From: Rhodoferax sp. | GTDB taxonomy: Bacteria > Pseudomonadota > Gammaproteobacteria > Burkholderiales > Burkholderiaceae_C | Reading direction: 5' to 3' | Assembly (NCBI RefSeq): GCF_028714215.1 | Contig: NZ_JAQTMS010000003.1 | Location: 107,258 to 171,257 of the forward strand | DNA length: 64,000 bases | In this document: positions 63,879 to 64,000 of the stretch, piece after piece | Numbering within the stretch: position 1 is the first letter of the stretch | Layout of the letters: the number at the start of each line of letters is the position of its first letter | Translations under genes and position numbers: made by a program | The notes under the pieces: generated by a model | What the model was told of the DNA's origin: nothing | What the model saw: the letters and a program-made list of their open reading frames with translations, nothing else | Databases searched by the model: none

Positions 63879-64000
63879 ATATTTCATACGGCTGAGTCGG
63901 CGGTCCCGCCCGAAGGCGCGTTGTCATTGGTATCTGAGGCCAAACACAACATAGGACCGCCAATGTCAAACTGTACCGGAGAATTTGGAGCAGGCAAGAT
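63879..64000. other. Right-edge segment; possible start of an open frame at 63963
   Basis: Between the GrpB-like stop and the window edge I see no complete gene. ATG at 63963 starts a short open frame (MSNCTGEFGAGK) that leaves the window, with AGGACC a few bases upstream, so it may be the start of a gene. Twelve codons are too few for identification. The segment does not continue the GrpB reading frame. Confidence 0.3.

Overview
The window looks like chromosomal DNA of a betaproteobacterium of the Comamonadaceae (Rhodoferax/Polaromonas type). This rests on gene content: gas-vesicle genes next to beta-oxidation genes, a protocatechuate 4,5-cleavage operon ordered as in Comamonas pmd operons, Bug/TctC-type binding proteins, several Liv-type ABC transporters, and short intergenic palindromes of a kind I recall from this family. 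The genus is an inference. I saw no rRNA, tRNA, CRISPR array or complete insertion sequence.

Layout. (1) 1-8150, minus strand: the edge of a gas-vesicle locus. A tightly coupled operon runs from an unrecognised 200-residue protein through a sigma-54 activator, GvpH, a CDC48-like double AAA ATPase, a GvpF/L protein, a PAS histidine kinase and a lone receiver protein towards gvpA, which is cut by the left edge. A good -24/-12 promoter lies upstream of gvpA. (2) 8402-17665: an acyltransferase, a MOSC protein, an acyl-CoA dehydrogenase divergent from a thiolase plus FadB/J-type multifunctional gene pair, a MarR-GNAT fusion behind two perfect palindromes, a DMT exporter and a two-part chromate transporter. 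(3) 17701-32351: an amino-acid-type catabolic island. Two FAD oxidoreductases and a TPP-dependent keto-acid enzyme are divergent from an aldehyde dehydrogenase, a complete Liv-type transporter, a XRE-cupin regulator, an ornithine-cyclodeaminase-family enzyme, an internally deleted aminotransferase, a DMT exporter and a short SDR. A decayed copy of the exporter's 3' end follows.

(4) 33065-40678: a cyclic-di-GMP block with two adjacent HD-GYP proteins that share near-identical HD-GYP DNA, then a large SBP-GAF-PAS-GGDEF-EAL protein. (5) 40688-48243: hemerythrin, pobA (4-hydroxybenzoate to protocatechuate), a dehydrogenase and a second Liv-type transporter. (6) 48427-51458: a MetE-like protein, a Bug-type binding protein and an AbrB/PIN toxin-antitoxin pair. 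(7) 51604-58775: a LysR regulator divergent from a lone ModA-like binding protein and ligJ-ligK-ligI-ligA-ligB-ligC, which take protocatechuate to pyruvate and oxaloacetate. Four consecutive gene junctions there carry different palindromic repeats. (8) 58955-64000: an Fnr-type regulator, a Tat-signal amidohydrolase, a LOG-family protein, a small membrane protein, rlmB, an inverted-repeat element and a short GrpB-family gene.

The parts connect. Aromatic acids probably enter through the Liv-type transporter, PobA makes protocatechuate, and the lig genes open and degrade the ring. The island at 17.7-32.3 kb would import and oxidise an amino-acid-like substrate. The least explained material is the gas-vesicle regulatory operon (unknown protein plus CDC48-like ATPase) and the substrate of the island.
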